In this document: in pieces, positions 1 through 9,200 of the stretch
Position numbering within the stretch: position 1 is the stretch's first letter
How the letters are laid out: each line of letters opens with the position of its first letter
Source of the DNA: Chrysiogenia bacterium
GTDB taxonomy: Bacteria; JAGRBM01
Direction: 5' to 3'
NCBI GenBank assembly: GCA_020434085.1
Contig: JAGRBM010000226.1
Span: forward strand, 1-37,545
Length of the DNA stretch: 37,545 bases
Position numbers and translations under genes: made by a program
The notes under the pieces: generated by a model
Told to the model about the DNA's origin: nothing
What the model saw: only the letters and a program-made list of their open reading frames with translations
Database searches by the model: none

Positions 1-118
1 CAACACTTTTCAAACAAATGTACGACACAAGACCACGAGCCACACGCTTTGGTCCCTTCCGTGGCCCATAAAACCGGCAAGCTGGAAGTGTGTGGGCGCG
101 CAACCCCGCACACTCACC

Positions 119-178
119 GGAGAGTGCCACGGAATGCATTTTCGGGGGGGAAAAGTGGCGGAGCGGACGGGACTCGAA
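119..178. repeat. Left copy of tRNA-Asp-derived direct repeat (att-like)
   Basis: Matches 32135-32194 at 58 of 60 positions by eye; both mismatches are in the G-run/A-run around 150-152. Bases 155-178 correspond to the acceptor stem, T-arm and T-loop part of tRNA-Asp. The sequence then diverges (cgaaat here, cgaacc in the real tRNA), so this is a tRNA fragment and not a gene. A further 12-nt match (ccccgcacactc at 104-115 and 32088-32099) lies outside the repeat at a different spacing. In 1-118 and 179-399 I see no credible gene. Confidence 0.75.
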
Positions 179-399
179 ATCGGGCACTACCAGGGCCCTT
201 GAGCGCCCCTGAGAGGCACTGAGCCCCCTTCTCAGCTCCGAAGTTCAAGAAGGAACTAGCGGCTGTCAGAACGCTTTCTGGCCGTTCAGAGCCCCCACCA
301 GTGCAGGGACTTGCCCGATTCCCGGTTCACGTGCCCACCACTGAAGCCCCAGCAATTTTCGCGCTTGAGGCGGCGTTCTTTCGCTCAATTTGTGAAGAT

Positions 400-687
400 T
401 CAGGGTCTTGCCGATCCGAAAAGATCCGACTTGCCCAAAGTGGATGTACTCTTCAAGTTCAGCAGGAAGGATTGCGAAAACTGCGCACTGGACCGTGCAA
501 GTGGCCCGGCGCCAGGCTCATCAATGAGCTGGCGAATCATCGCGGCATTGCGACCCGAAGAGTGCGTATTGGCAAACTCTACTTTTTCGAGGATGAGGAG
601 ACCGTTCTCGCCACGCCGTGAGAGCGCCCACGCCGTTGCGACTCCGGCAGGGCCGCCACCGATGACTGCGATGCGGGCGCGCTGCAT
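400..687 (-). pseudogene. Remnant of FAD-dependent DAO-family oxidoreductase (N-terminus only)
   Basis: From the ATG at 687 (preceded by AAGGGATCC) the frame gives a typical N-terminus of the D-amino-acid/glycine oxidase-like family: a Rossmann GxGxxG stretch (VIGGGPAGVATAW), an acidic residue ending the second strand (LILEK) and the SSGRNAAMIRQ segment seen near the FAD site. It stops after about 95 residues, whereas the family is usually 350-450 residues. The neighbouring frame to the left continues for about 25 family-like residues before its own stop, which suggests a frameshift followed by decay. The fragment lies just inside the putative island edge. The upstream frame to 762 is not needed to explain the gene. 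Confidence 0.55.
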
Positions 688-818
688 GGATCCCTTATTT
701 TTCAGTCTGGTGCGAAAGCCCGACACTGCAGCTTTGAGCCATACGCGAGAACAACAAAACACCTTCGCGAGAGCATTGCTCTTCGCAGTTACACGCTATC
801 AAGGCCCGATAGCCCAGC

Positions 819-838
819 CGTATGAGATTTCTCATACG
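819..838. promoter_or_regulatory. Crp/Fnr-like operator, distal site upstream of first radical SAM gene
   Basis: Perfect inverted repeat with 9-bp arms CGTATGAGA / TCTCATACG around a TT centre. It contains TATGA-N6-TCATA, so the TGA-N6-TCA core has Crp/Fnr spacing. The centre is 39 bp from the centre of the site at 860-875, a little under four helical turns. Confidence 0.65.
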
Positions 839-859
839 CTTGGCGAAGAGCTCGGTCGG

Positions 860-875
860 CATGAGAATTCTCATA
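860..875. promoter_or_regulatory. Crp/Fnr-like operator, proximal site
   Basis: CATGA-GAATTC-TCATA, with a perfect 14-bp palindrome at 861-874. Its centre (867.5) is about 40 bp upstream of a start point predicted from the weak -10-like CGATAA at 895-900. That is the position of a class II Crp/Fnr-activated promoter, which would drive the radical SAM gene at 1011. The remaining part of 688-1010 shows nothing else I can name. Confidence 0.6.
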
Positions 876-1010
876 TAACACCGTTTTAATTCTTCGATAA
901 GCTTCGCGGCAGCATCGGATTCCCCGCGCCGGGCGGGTCAGTCAACGGTCGAACGCACAACAAGCTCCGGCTTCGGCGATCGATCCTTACGAGCAGAGTG
1001 AGGCGCACGC

Positions 1011-2831
1011 ATGAAGATCCTTTTCTCCACCACCCTCGGTCCCTATCGAGAGCAGTATTTCAACACCTCCCCCACTGATGTTTTCAATCAGCGCTTTTCC
1101 CGGGGTGACGGGATTTTCAGCATGCAGGGGCACCTGCACATGCAGGGGCTCCATGTCATTGCGCAGAACATCTCCACGCCCTCGATCGTGCTCGAGTATC
1201 CGCGGCGGGAGGACTTCATCGCCGAGATCAAGAAGGGCTACGACTACGTAGGGATCAGTTCCTTCCACAATCAGGTACCCAGCGTGATCGAGATGTGCGA
1301 ACTCACGCGCAAGTACGCGCCAGGCAGCAAGATCGTGCTGGGCGGGTACGGCGCGGTGGGAATCGAATCGTGTCTGCCGATTGAGGAACGCAACCGCCTC
1401 TGTGACTATATCTGCCACGAAGAGGGGGCGCGCTACATGCGCAAGCTGCTCGGTGAGGACCCGTCTGCCCCCATGCAACAGTCCCACCTGCCCCGCTGGG
1501 CGCTGAGCATGCCGATGCTCTCGGGCAATTTTGCCGCCGAGCTGGTCCCCGTTGTGGTGGGAAGCCTCGGCTGCATCAATGGTTGCGACTTCTGCGGCAC
1601 GACCGAAATGTTCAAGCAGCGACGCGTGGAAATGCTCTCACCAGAGCAGGTCTACGCCGAGTTCCGCAGGGCGTGGGAAGAGAACCCCATGACCCCGAAC
1701 CTGACCCTCCTCGAGGAAGACTCCTATATGAACAAGGAGTACATCAGCGAGGTCGGGCGCCTGCTGCGCGAGGACAAGGACTTCGGCCTGGCGCACTACA
1801 ACTTCTACTGCCTCTCGAGCAACAAGGCATTCTCGCAGTGGAAGGATTTCGACGACATCATGCTGACCGGCATCTCCAATGTCTTCATCGGCGTGGAATC
1901 GAAGTTCGCCCAGGACGAGGGTTACAACAAGCGCAAGGGTCGCACCATCGACGAAACCTTCCGCGATCTGCACCGCCGCGGCATTGCCACCACCGGCGCG
2001 TGGATGGCGGGTTTCGACTTCCAGACACCCGAGAACATCGAAGAGGACCTGGCCTATTTTGTCTCGCTGCAGCCGACCATGCAGCAGCTCACGCGCCTGT
2101 GCCCCTTCCCGGCCACCAAGATGTGGCTCGACATGAAGGATCAGGGCCGCATTCGTGAAGACGTGCAATGGGAAGAGATCAGCTTCTTCGGCGGCGGCGG
2201 CGTGCCGGCAAAGAACTTCACTGAAGAACAGATGATGAGCATCATCGACAATGGTTACAAGCGTCTCTACGAGACCTGGGGTCCGACAATGGCGCGCCAG
2301 CTCGACGTTGCACTCAAGGGTTACGAGCACTGCACCACCGTCAACAAGAATCAGTATTACCGCGACCGTGCCAAGTTCCATGCGCGCATGGCGAAGACAA
2401 CATTCCCGCTGATGAAGGCCATGGAGATCTATGCGCCCAACAATATTGTGCGCAAGCGAATGAAGGACCTTCAGCACAACTATTCGCGACTGATCGGAGA
2501 ACCCACCAAGGCGCAGAAGGCAATGAGCCAGGCCATCGTGGGTGCCGCGGGCTTCAAGCGCTTCATCGAGACCTTCTATCCCCACGAGAACAACATCCGC
2601 GAAGAACCCTTCTCGAAGTACATCTACCACAAGAAGAACAAACCCGGTGAGCCTCCCTACAAGCGCGTGATCGCGGGCGAGTCGGCGGTCAACAATGGAC
2701 TGCGCAAGGTGCAGAGCTCGCTGACAGGGATGATGTGGTCTGCCTCGGGACTGACCCAGCTCGCCGAGAAGATCACCCCCTTCCGCAATACCGGACAGAG
2801 CATCGCGCCCCAGGACATCGTGGGTCGCTGA
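1011..2831 (+). CDS. Radical SAM protein with cobalamin-binding-like N-terminal domain (paralogue 1)
   Basis: A 606-residue protein with an N-terminal alpha/beta domain of the kind found in B12-binding radical SAM enzymes (about residues 1-150, ending in IVLGGYGAVG). The radical SAM core follows, with a CX3CX2C cluster motif at about residues 187-194 (CINGCDFC). A long alpha-helical C-terminal region of about 200 residues completes it. The canonical DxHxxG cobalamin motif is absent from the N-terminal domain, so cobalamin binding, if any, would be base-on or lost. It resembles the protein at 19500-21302 throughout: shared segments include IKKGYD, the GGYG turn and similar placement of the cluster. 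The start is the ATG after GAGTGAGGCGCACGC. Family members perform radical methylations, rearrangements or ring contractions; the substrate here is unknown. The paralogous ends suggest that both act on the product of the intervening pathway. Confidence 0.85.
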   Translation: MKILFSTTLGPYREQYFNTSPTDVFNQRFSRGDGIFSMQGHLHMQGLHVIAQNISTPSIVLEYPRREDFIAEIKKGYDYVGISSFHNQVPSVIEMCELTRKYAPGSKIVLGGYGAVGIESCLPIEERNRLCDYICHEEGARYMRKLLGEDPSAPMQQSHLPRWALSMPMLSGNFAAELVPVVVGSLGCINGCDFCGTTEMFKQRRVEMLSPEQVYAEFRRAWEENPMTPNLTLLEEDSYMNKEYISEVGRLLREDKDFGLAHYNFYCLSSNKAFSQWKDFDDIMLTGISNVFIGVESKFAQDEGYNKRKGRTIDETFRDLHRRGIATTGAWMAGFDFQTPENIEEDLAYFVSLQPTMQQLTRLCPFPATKMWLDMKDQGRIREDVQWEEISFFGGGGVPAKNFTEEQMMSIIDNGYKRLYETWGPTMARQLDVALKGYEHCTTVNKNQYYRDRAKFHARMAKTTFPLMKAMEIYAPNNIVRKRMKDLQHNYSRLIGEPTKAQKAMSQAIVGAAGFKRFIETFYPHENNIREEPFSKYIYHKKNKPGEPPYKRVIAGESAVNNGLRKVQSSLTGMMWSASGLTQLAEKITPFRNTGQSIAPQDIVGR

Positions 2832-2894
2832 GGAAACGGGCGGGGCCGCCGCGCCCAGAGGTGGATAATTGGAGAGACTGGGCTTCATAGCGAA

Positions 2895-2914
2895 CTGACT
2901 GGTCGGCCAGTCAG
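2895..2914. promoter_or_regulatory. TetR-type operator before aldolase/SDR gene
   Basis: Perfect inverted repeat with 8-bp arms CTGACTGG / CCAGTCAG around TCGG, ending 15 bp before the start codon at 2930. GACTGGTCNNCCAGTC-like palindromes are common TetR-family operators in front of acyl-CoA and hydrolase genes. No TetR gene is present in the window. The position would block a promoter or early elongation for 2930 onward, so the run from 2930 may be separately inducible from the radical SAM gene. Confidence 0.55.
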
Positions 2915-2929
2915 ATACGAGGGACCCCG

Positions 2930-4981
2930 ATGAGCTGGAACGTCAAGAATCGCTGGAATGACTCCGAAGCGAGCAAACTGGGCTCGACACTCGACGAAAT
3001 TGTTTACGCCTCCCGCCTGCTGGGAGCCGATCCATCGCTCGTCCTTCACGGCGGCGGCAACACCTCGGCCAAGGGGAAGGTCTGCAACCTGCTGGGCGAA
3101 GCGCAGGACGTCCTCTTCATCAAGGGTTCGGGATGGGACCTGGCGACGATCGAGGGGCCGGGATTTCCGGCAACTGATCTCACACACCTTCGGAAGCTGC
3201 GTCGTCTGGAGCGCCTCTCTGACGAGGACATGGTCAATGAGCTGCGCACGCACCTGCTCGATGCCAGCTCCCCCACTCCTTCGGTGGAAGCGCTCCTGCA
3301 CGCTTTCATCCCACACCCTTTCATCCTGCACACCCATGCCGACGCTATCGTCGCGCTCAACAACCAGCCGGGATCGGCGCAACGCCTTGCCGATCTCTAT
3401 GGCAATCGAGTCGCGTTCGTTCCCTACATCATGCCGGGCTTTGCATTGGCCAAGAAAGCCGCCGAGGTCTACGAAGCGAACCCCGACGTCGAAGGCCTGA
3501 TCCTGTTGCAGCACGGGATTTTCAGTTTTGGCGAAACCGCCAAACAGGCATACGACCGCATGATCGATCTGGTGTCCGTAGCGGCGAGAGAAATTGATGC
3601 GGCTGCAAACGTCAGCATTGCGCCCGTGGTCGGTGCTGCTTCACGTGACCTGTCCGCCGCGCGACTCAATCTCATCCGCCAGGCCTATGCCCGCCGTGGC
3701 TTCAATGCGGTTCTTCAGCTGGAAAACGAGGAAGAGACCCTCACGCTGCTTGCAAACGAGAAACTGCGCGATGCACTGGTGCGAGGCCCACTTACCCCGG
3801 ATCATGTCATTCGCACCAAGCGCCTTCCTCTCCTGCTTTCTGAGAATATTTCCTCCGTGAACGATGCAGAGTTCGAGATGCAGTTGAGCATTGCACTCGA
3901 CAACTACGCCGCCGACTACGAGAACTACTTCCGCCAGCACTCTCAACTGCGCAACGGCTTGACCATCCTCGACCCCCTCCCCCGCGTCATTCTCGTGCCG
4001 GGCATGGGCGTGGTTTCGGTCGGTAAAAGCTGCAAGGCGGCTTCGATTGTTGCCGACATCTACGACCACACGCTGCAGGCTATTGCCGCTGCCGAAGCGA
4101 TGCATGGCTACAAGGCGCTTCCGGCAAACGACATCTTCGATGTCGAATACTGGTCTCTCGAGCAGGCGAAGCTCGGAAAAGGCAAAGACTCTCCGCCGCT
4201 TCAGGGAAAAACCGCCATGGTGACCGGAGCGGCCGGCGGCATCGGGAAAGCCATTGCTGCCGAGCTGTTGCGATGCGGAGCCTCGGTTGCACTGCTTGAC
4301 CGCAACGAGGAAGCGCTTAGGGATACACTCGAAACACTTCTTCCGGAAAGAGCGAATGGAAACTCGCTGCGCGGTTTTCCCGTCGACGTCACGAGCCCCG
4401 ATGCGGTCACCCAGGCGTTCCGGGAAACCGTGCTGTGGACCGGCGGCATCGATATCGTCGTGCAAAATGCAGGGCTGTTTCCAGCCTGCCAACTGGTCAC
4501 TGATATTGATGACGATGAATGGCATCGCTCGCTCTCGGTCAATCTTGATGGTGCACTCCACATTGCCCGCCAAGGGCTCAAGTGGCTCGAACGGAACGTC
4601 AACGGCGGCGACATTGTCATCGTCGCCACCAAAAACGTACCAGCACCCGGAAAGAAGGCCGCATCCTACAGCGTCGCAAAAGCCGCCCAGGCGCAGTTGG
4701 CACGGATCTGCGCACTCGAAGCCGGAGAGTACGGCATTCGCGTCAACATGCTTCACCCTCACATGGTCTTCGATACCGGACTGTGGACTGAAGAGCTGCT
4801 CCGACAACGCGCCGACGCCTACGGCATGAGCGTCGACCAATACAAGCGGAACAACCTGCTTCATACCGAGCTTTGCAGCGCCGACGTTGCGCGCGCCGCA
4901 CGCGCCTTCGTTGACGGCACTTTTTCAAAAACTACGGGCGCGCAGATCGCCATCGATGGCGGCAGTGATCGCACGCTCTGA
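2930..4981 (+). CDS. Bifunctional class II aldolase / short-chain dehydrogenase (RhaD-like fusion)
   Basis: A 683-residue fusion. Residues ~1-400 form a class II aldolase/adducin-type domain with GGGNTSAK near residue 41, the metal-ligand pair HTHAD near 134 and QHGIFSFG near 194. Residues ~425-683 are a classical SDR with the cofactor motif TGAAGGIG, an NAG-type segment (QNAGLF) and the catalytic YSVAK near 580. The residue 13 before the Tyr is Thr (ATKN) where the related rhamnulose-phosphate aldolase/lactaldehyde dehydrogenase family usually has Ser (SKN), a conservative change. Family enzymes cleave a sugar phosphate and oxidise the aldehyde formed. In this acyl-CoA setting the real substrate may be another hydroxy-ketone or aldehyde. 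The ATG follows GAGGGACCCCG. The next gene starts 17 bp after the stop. Confidence 0.88.
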   Translation: MSWNVKNRWNDSEASKLGSTLDEIVYASRLLGADPSLVLHGGGNTSAKGKVCNLLGEAQDVLFIKGSGWDLATIEGPGFPATDLTHLRKLRRLERLSDEDMVNELRTHLLDASSPTPSVEALLHAFIPHPFILHTHADAIVALNNQPGSAQRLADLYGNRVAFVPYIMPGFALAKKAAEVYEANPDVEGLILLQHGIFSFGETAKQAYDRMIDLVSVAAREIDAAANVSIAPVVGAASRDLSAARLNLIRQAYARRGFNAVLQLENEEETLTLLANEKLRDALVRGPLTPDHVIRTKRLPLLLSENISSVNDAEFEMQLSIALDNYAADYENYFRQHSQLRNGLTILDPLPRVILVPGMGVVSVGKSCKAASIVADIYDHTLQAIAAAEAMHGYKALPANDIFDVEYWSLEQAKLGKGKDSPPLQGKTAMVTGAAGGIGKAIAAELLRCGASVALLDRNEEALRDTLETLLPERANGNSLRGFPVDVTSPDAVTQAFRETVLWTGGIDIVVQNAGLFPACQLVTDIDDDEWHRSLSVNLDGALHIARQGLKWLERNVNGGDIVIVATKNVPAPGKKAASYSVAKAAQAQLARICALEAGEYGIRVNMLHPHMVFDTGLWTEELLRQRADAYGMSVDQYKRNNLLHTELCSADVARAARAFVDGTFSKTTGAQIAIDGGSDRTL

Positions 4982-4998
4982 GCTCTGCGGAGGATCCC

Positions 4999-6021
4999 AT
5001 GCGACTGATTCCCTCGTTCACCGGCAGCAATACACCGGCGCCAAGACTTCCAAAGAAGTTTGTACAAACCAGCTATGGTCGTATTGCCTATCTCGAGCGC
5101 GGGAAGGCGGGCACTCCCCCAATCCTTTTCGTCCATGGCATTCCCACTTCCAGCTATCTGTGGCGATCGGTAATCGACGCCCTCTCCGATCGCTTTCACT
5201 GCTATGCACCCGATCTCATGGGGCTTGGTGACACCGAGGTCGATGTCCCGAACACGCCCTTCAACATGGGTTCCCAAGCCGAGAACCTGGCTGAGTTCAT
5301 GAGTGCCCTCGGACACGAGAAATTCGCTCTGGTCTGCCATGACCAGGGCGGCGCCGCCGCACAGGTACTGGTTGCGCGGCACCCCGAGCGAATTACGGCC
5401 TTCTGCATCACAAACTGCGTCTGTTACGACAATTGGCCGGTCCCCCTCATCGCAGCCACCCAGAAGATGGCCAAAGTTCCCTTTCTCTCGGACGCGGTTA
5501 GCCGCTCCGGTATCGGCCTGAAACTCCAAACGCATCCCAAGCTCTCACAGTTCAGGCGCGGCGTTTACAAGGGCGAGAACCTCACCGACGAGTCAATCGT
5601 TGAATATCTGCGTCCGACGCTGACGAAGGACGGATCAGCCCGGTTTCGCGCGTTCCTCCTCGCAGGCGACTCCAAGTACAGCCAGGACGCAGTCGCGGGG
5701 CTGCGAAAGTTTAACAAACCCACACACGTCATCTGGGCAACAGATGATCGCTTTCTCTCAGTCGGCTGGGGGGAGCGTCTGATGAACGACATTCCGGGCG
5801 CCAAGAGCATGGAGATCGTGCCCTTCTGCGGTCATTTCTGGCAGGAAGAGCGGCCCACCGAGTTTGCGGAAAAAATGGGAACCTTCTTTGAAAAGGTGCT
5901 GCTGAAACCTGCCGCGAAGCCTACACCGGCGAGCAAGAAGAACGCGGCGGGGAAAAAACGCCCCGCCGCAAAAAAGAAGCAAGCCAAGGCAACCAGAAAG
6001 CGCGCCCGCGCGAGAGCGTAG
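4999..6021 (+). CDS. Alpha/beta hydrolase, haloalkane dehalogenase-like, with Lys/Ala-rich tail
   Basis: 340 residues. The core (about 1-300) has the oxyanion segment HGIPTSSYLW, an Asp nucleophile elbow (CHDQGGAAA), a candidate acid (ATDDRF) and the catalytic His (CGHFWQE). An Asp at the elbow places it with haloalkane dehalogenases, epoxide or fluoroacetate hydrolases and OleB-type enzymes, not with Ser esterases. The last ~35 residues are an abrupt Lys/Arg/Ala/Pro tail resembling histone H1 C-termini, unusual for this family; it may bind an acidic polymer, membrane or nucleic acid. The start ATG follows CGGAGGATCCC. The gene is in tight operon spacing with the aldolase/SDR gene and with the small gene at 6029. 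A second, tail-less hydrolase of the same class lies at 18512. Confidence 0.87.
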   Translation: MRLIPSFTGSNTPAPRLPKKFVQTSYGRIAYLERGKAGTPPILFVHGIPTSSYLWRSVIDALSDRFHCYAPDLMGLGDTEVDVPNTPFNMGSQAENLAEFMSALGHEKFALVCHDQGGAAAQVLVARHPERITAFCITNCVCYDNWPVPLIAATQKMAKVPFLSDAVSRSGIGLKLQTHPKLSQFRRGVYKGENLTDESIVEYLRPTLTKDGSARFRAFLLAGDSKYSQDAVAGLRKFNKPTHVIWATDDRFLSVGWGERLMNDIPGAKSMEIVPFCGHFWQEERPTEFAEKMGTFFEKVLLKPAAKPTPASKKNAAGKKRPAAKKKQAKATRKRARARA

Positions 6022-6028
6022 AGATCAA

Positions 6029-6259
6029 ATGAAGCAGTCACCCACAGCAAAGTCCGTCGCACTTGTCCCCCAGGCCGGAGACACCCCCGAGCTTGAGGGC
6101 AGTGCCCTTGAGGGACCGGAGGACTTCGCTGGAGACAAGACAAGGACGCTCATTGCCGGTGCGACTGATCGCTCGATCCAGTTGGTGCCGGTAAAGGCGC
6201 CGCATGAATTACCAAGCCTTGAGGATATCGCTGCAGCGTTACTGGGAGTGCCGAAATGA
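6029..6259 (+). CDS. Small hypothetical protein preceding the activase gene
   Basis: 76 residues, no recognised domain, no membrane segment or signal. It is acidic and Pro-rich in the middle, with a C-terminal part (HELPSLEDIAAALLGVP) that could form an amphipathic helix. The stop overlaps the next start (ATGA at 6256-6259), which implies translational coupling with the large activase protein and argues that it is a real gene. The ribosome-binding site is modest (AGAGATCA). It could be a small partner or stability factor of the activase. That is inference from position only. Confidence 0.6.
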   Translation: MKQSPTAKSVALVPQAGDTPELEGSALEGPEDFAGDKTRTLIAGATDRSIQLVPVKAPHELPSLEDIAAALLGVPK

Positions 6260-9200
6260 AAAAGATTGCCGGATGCGACCTGGGAAAGGCCAGTGCGAAG
6301 TTCGTCATTGCCAATGTTCTGGACGATGGCGCTTTCGTCGTTGAATCCCAGGAACTCATCGTCCACGACGGGCACCCGATTGAGATATTCCTGAAATGGT
6401 ACGAGACCAACAACATCGCATCCTGCGACGCACTCGGCGCAACCGGTCTTCATGCCGACGAATTAATCGCACCCGTCGTCAGCGGGCTGCCAGAGGACGC
6501 CTGCCTTGCCGCTTCGCTGGAGGTGATGCCCGAACTTCAGGGAGCCCTCAATTTTGTCAGCGTCGGCGCGCGCGGCTACTCGGTGCTTACCCGAAACGAA
6601 CATGGGCATGTCACCTACGTCGAGAACGACAAGTGCTCTTCCGGCACCGGCGAGACGATGGTGAAGATCGCCGGACGCTTCGGACTTTCCATTGAGGAAG
6701 CGGACAAGGTCGCCCGCGAAACCGACGGAGAGATCCCCATTACCGCCCGCTGCTCGGTGTTTGCCAAGAGTGAGATGACGCATTTCGGGAATCAGGGGAA
6801 ACCCGCCAATCAGCTCTTCAAGGGGTATTTCGGATCCGTTGCCCGGTACGTGGCCGCCTTGCTGGGACGGGCCCAGGTGAGGGGCCCCGTCTATGTGATC
6901 GGCGGCGTCAGTCGCGTGCAGACCTTTGTTTCCGCACTTGCGGAGCACACGGGCACGCACACCCTGGCTCCCGAGAATGCGATGTTCTTCGAAGCGATTG
7001 GAGCGGCCCACATTGCCGCCGTCCAGTGTGCCTCCATTTCTCTTCCACCGCTTCCCAAGGATCCCACGCAAGTCACGAAGCCCCGGGCTACTCGCATTGA
7101 AGTGCTGGAACCCGCAAGCAAGTGGTCGGAGCGAGTCACGGTGATGGAGGAGAGAGCCGTCCCCGAATACGAGAAGACACGACCGGCGGTCCTCGGCCTG
7201 GATCTGGGATCAACCGGTTCAAAAGCGGTGCTTACCAGCATCGAAACCGGCGAGACGATCCTGGATATCTACGACCGGACAAGAGGCAATCCCGTAGAAG
7301 CTGCATCCCGCCTGCTCGCATCCATTATGGAACATGAGGGCATCGACGTGCGCGCCATCGGCGCGACCGGCTCCGGACGCGAGGCCGTGGCCACGGTCCT
7401 GCGCGCCGCCTATCCCGAACTTCTCGATCGCATCGTGGTCATCAATGAAATCGTCGCTCACGCCACCGCGGCGATTCACTGTGACGTCGACCAGGGGGAG
7501 AACCTCTCCGTCGTGGAGATCGGTGGCCAGGATGCCAAGTTCATTCAGATCGCCGGCGGCCAGATCGTCGAGAGCGACATGAACAAAGCCTGCAGCGCAG
7601 GCACGGGTTCTTTCCTCGAAGAACAGGCCGTCTTCTACGGGGTCGACGACATTCGTGAGTTCACGCAGATGGCCATGCAGGCCCAGCGCCCCCCGAATCT
7701 GGGACAAATGTGCACCGTGTTCGTTGCGGAAGCGGCGTCCGAAGCCCACAACGAAGGATTTGCAATCGAAGATCTCTTTGCCGGATTCCAGTATTCGGTC
7801 ATCTACAACTACATCAACCGGGTCATGGGCTCGCGCACATTCGGGCAGCGCATCTTCTTTCAGGGCAAACCAGCCAGTGGCGCCTCGCTGGCATGGACGC
7901 TTGCCGCGGTCACCGGGCGCGAGGTGGTCGTCCCGCCCAACCCCGGCGCCATGGGCGCCTGGGGTATCGGCCTCTGCGCGATCAAGGAGCTCGGCCGCGA
8001 AGCGCTTCTTCAGAGCAAGACCTTCGACCTGCCGCGCTACCTCGACGCTCAAATCGTCGAGCGCAGCGAATTCCAGTGCCGCGACAAGAAGTGCAATACG
8101 CTCTGCCACATCGACAAGACGACGGTCAGCGTCTGCGGCTCCACGCACAACGTGCTCTCGGGAGGCTCGTGCCCCAAGTACGAAGTCGCCACGGCCGGCA
8201 GCTACAAACTGCCCAAGCACGCTCCCAGCGCCTTCGACGAAAGACGCGAACTACTGCGCCCCTTTGAGACCGAGCATCCCGGTGACCTCACAGTGGGCAT
8301 CGCTCATATCGGGGCGATGCAACAGTTTCTCCCCTGGGCTGCGACTTTCTTCAAGGAACTGGGCGTCGGCGTCAAGGTGCTGCAGTCCGACGCCAAATCT
8401 CTCTCACGCGGCGAGGAGCGTTGCTACTCATTCGATGCCTGCGCGCCGGTGAAGATCGCCCATGGCGTCTGCGATGCCGAAGGTGTCGACGTTGTATTTC
8501 TTCCCAAAGTCCTCGATTTCAGCGATCGCGACGGCGGTGGTGATCGCCGTGGCGGCCGCACATGCCCGATGGAACTGGGCATGGCGGAAATGGTTGAACA
8601 GGCCCTGCTCGCCAGAGGGCGCAAGCAGGAGTTTCTCAAGCCGCGCCTGAGTATGCGCGGCGGCTACATGAATCCCACCCTGCTGCGACAGCTCAACTGG
8701 ATCGCTGATCAACTGGGGCTCGATACCCGCCTGGTATTCAACGCCGCGCGACGCGCCGCCGGAGCGCAGCTTGCCTACGAGCGCGCCCTGGCCGGCATTG
8801 GACGCAGGACCCTGGGTTTTGCCAAATCCAACGACATCCCGGCAGTCGTGGTATGCGGATCGCTTCACGTGATCCACGATCGCGCCGTCAATGCCGGAAT
8901 TCCCGACATTCTTCGCCAGAACGGCGTGCTGCCGATCCCGATGGATTGTTTCCCTATCCCGGAAGAAACCCATGATCTCCCACGCGTGATGTGGGGCGAT
9001 GCAAACCGCGCGCTGCGGACGGCAGTCGCGGTGCGCGAGCGCGGCGACGCTTTCCCGCTCTACCTGACCAGCTTCGGCTGCGGCCCGGCCTCTTTCAGCG
9101 AACAGGTATTTGCGATGCTGATGGATGGATTCCCCCACACCACCCTCGAGAGCGATGGCCACGGCGGTCAAGCCGGGTTCGTCACGCGGGTTCAGGCCTT

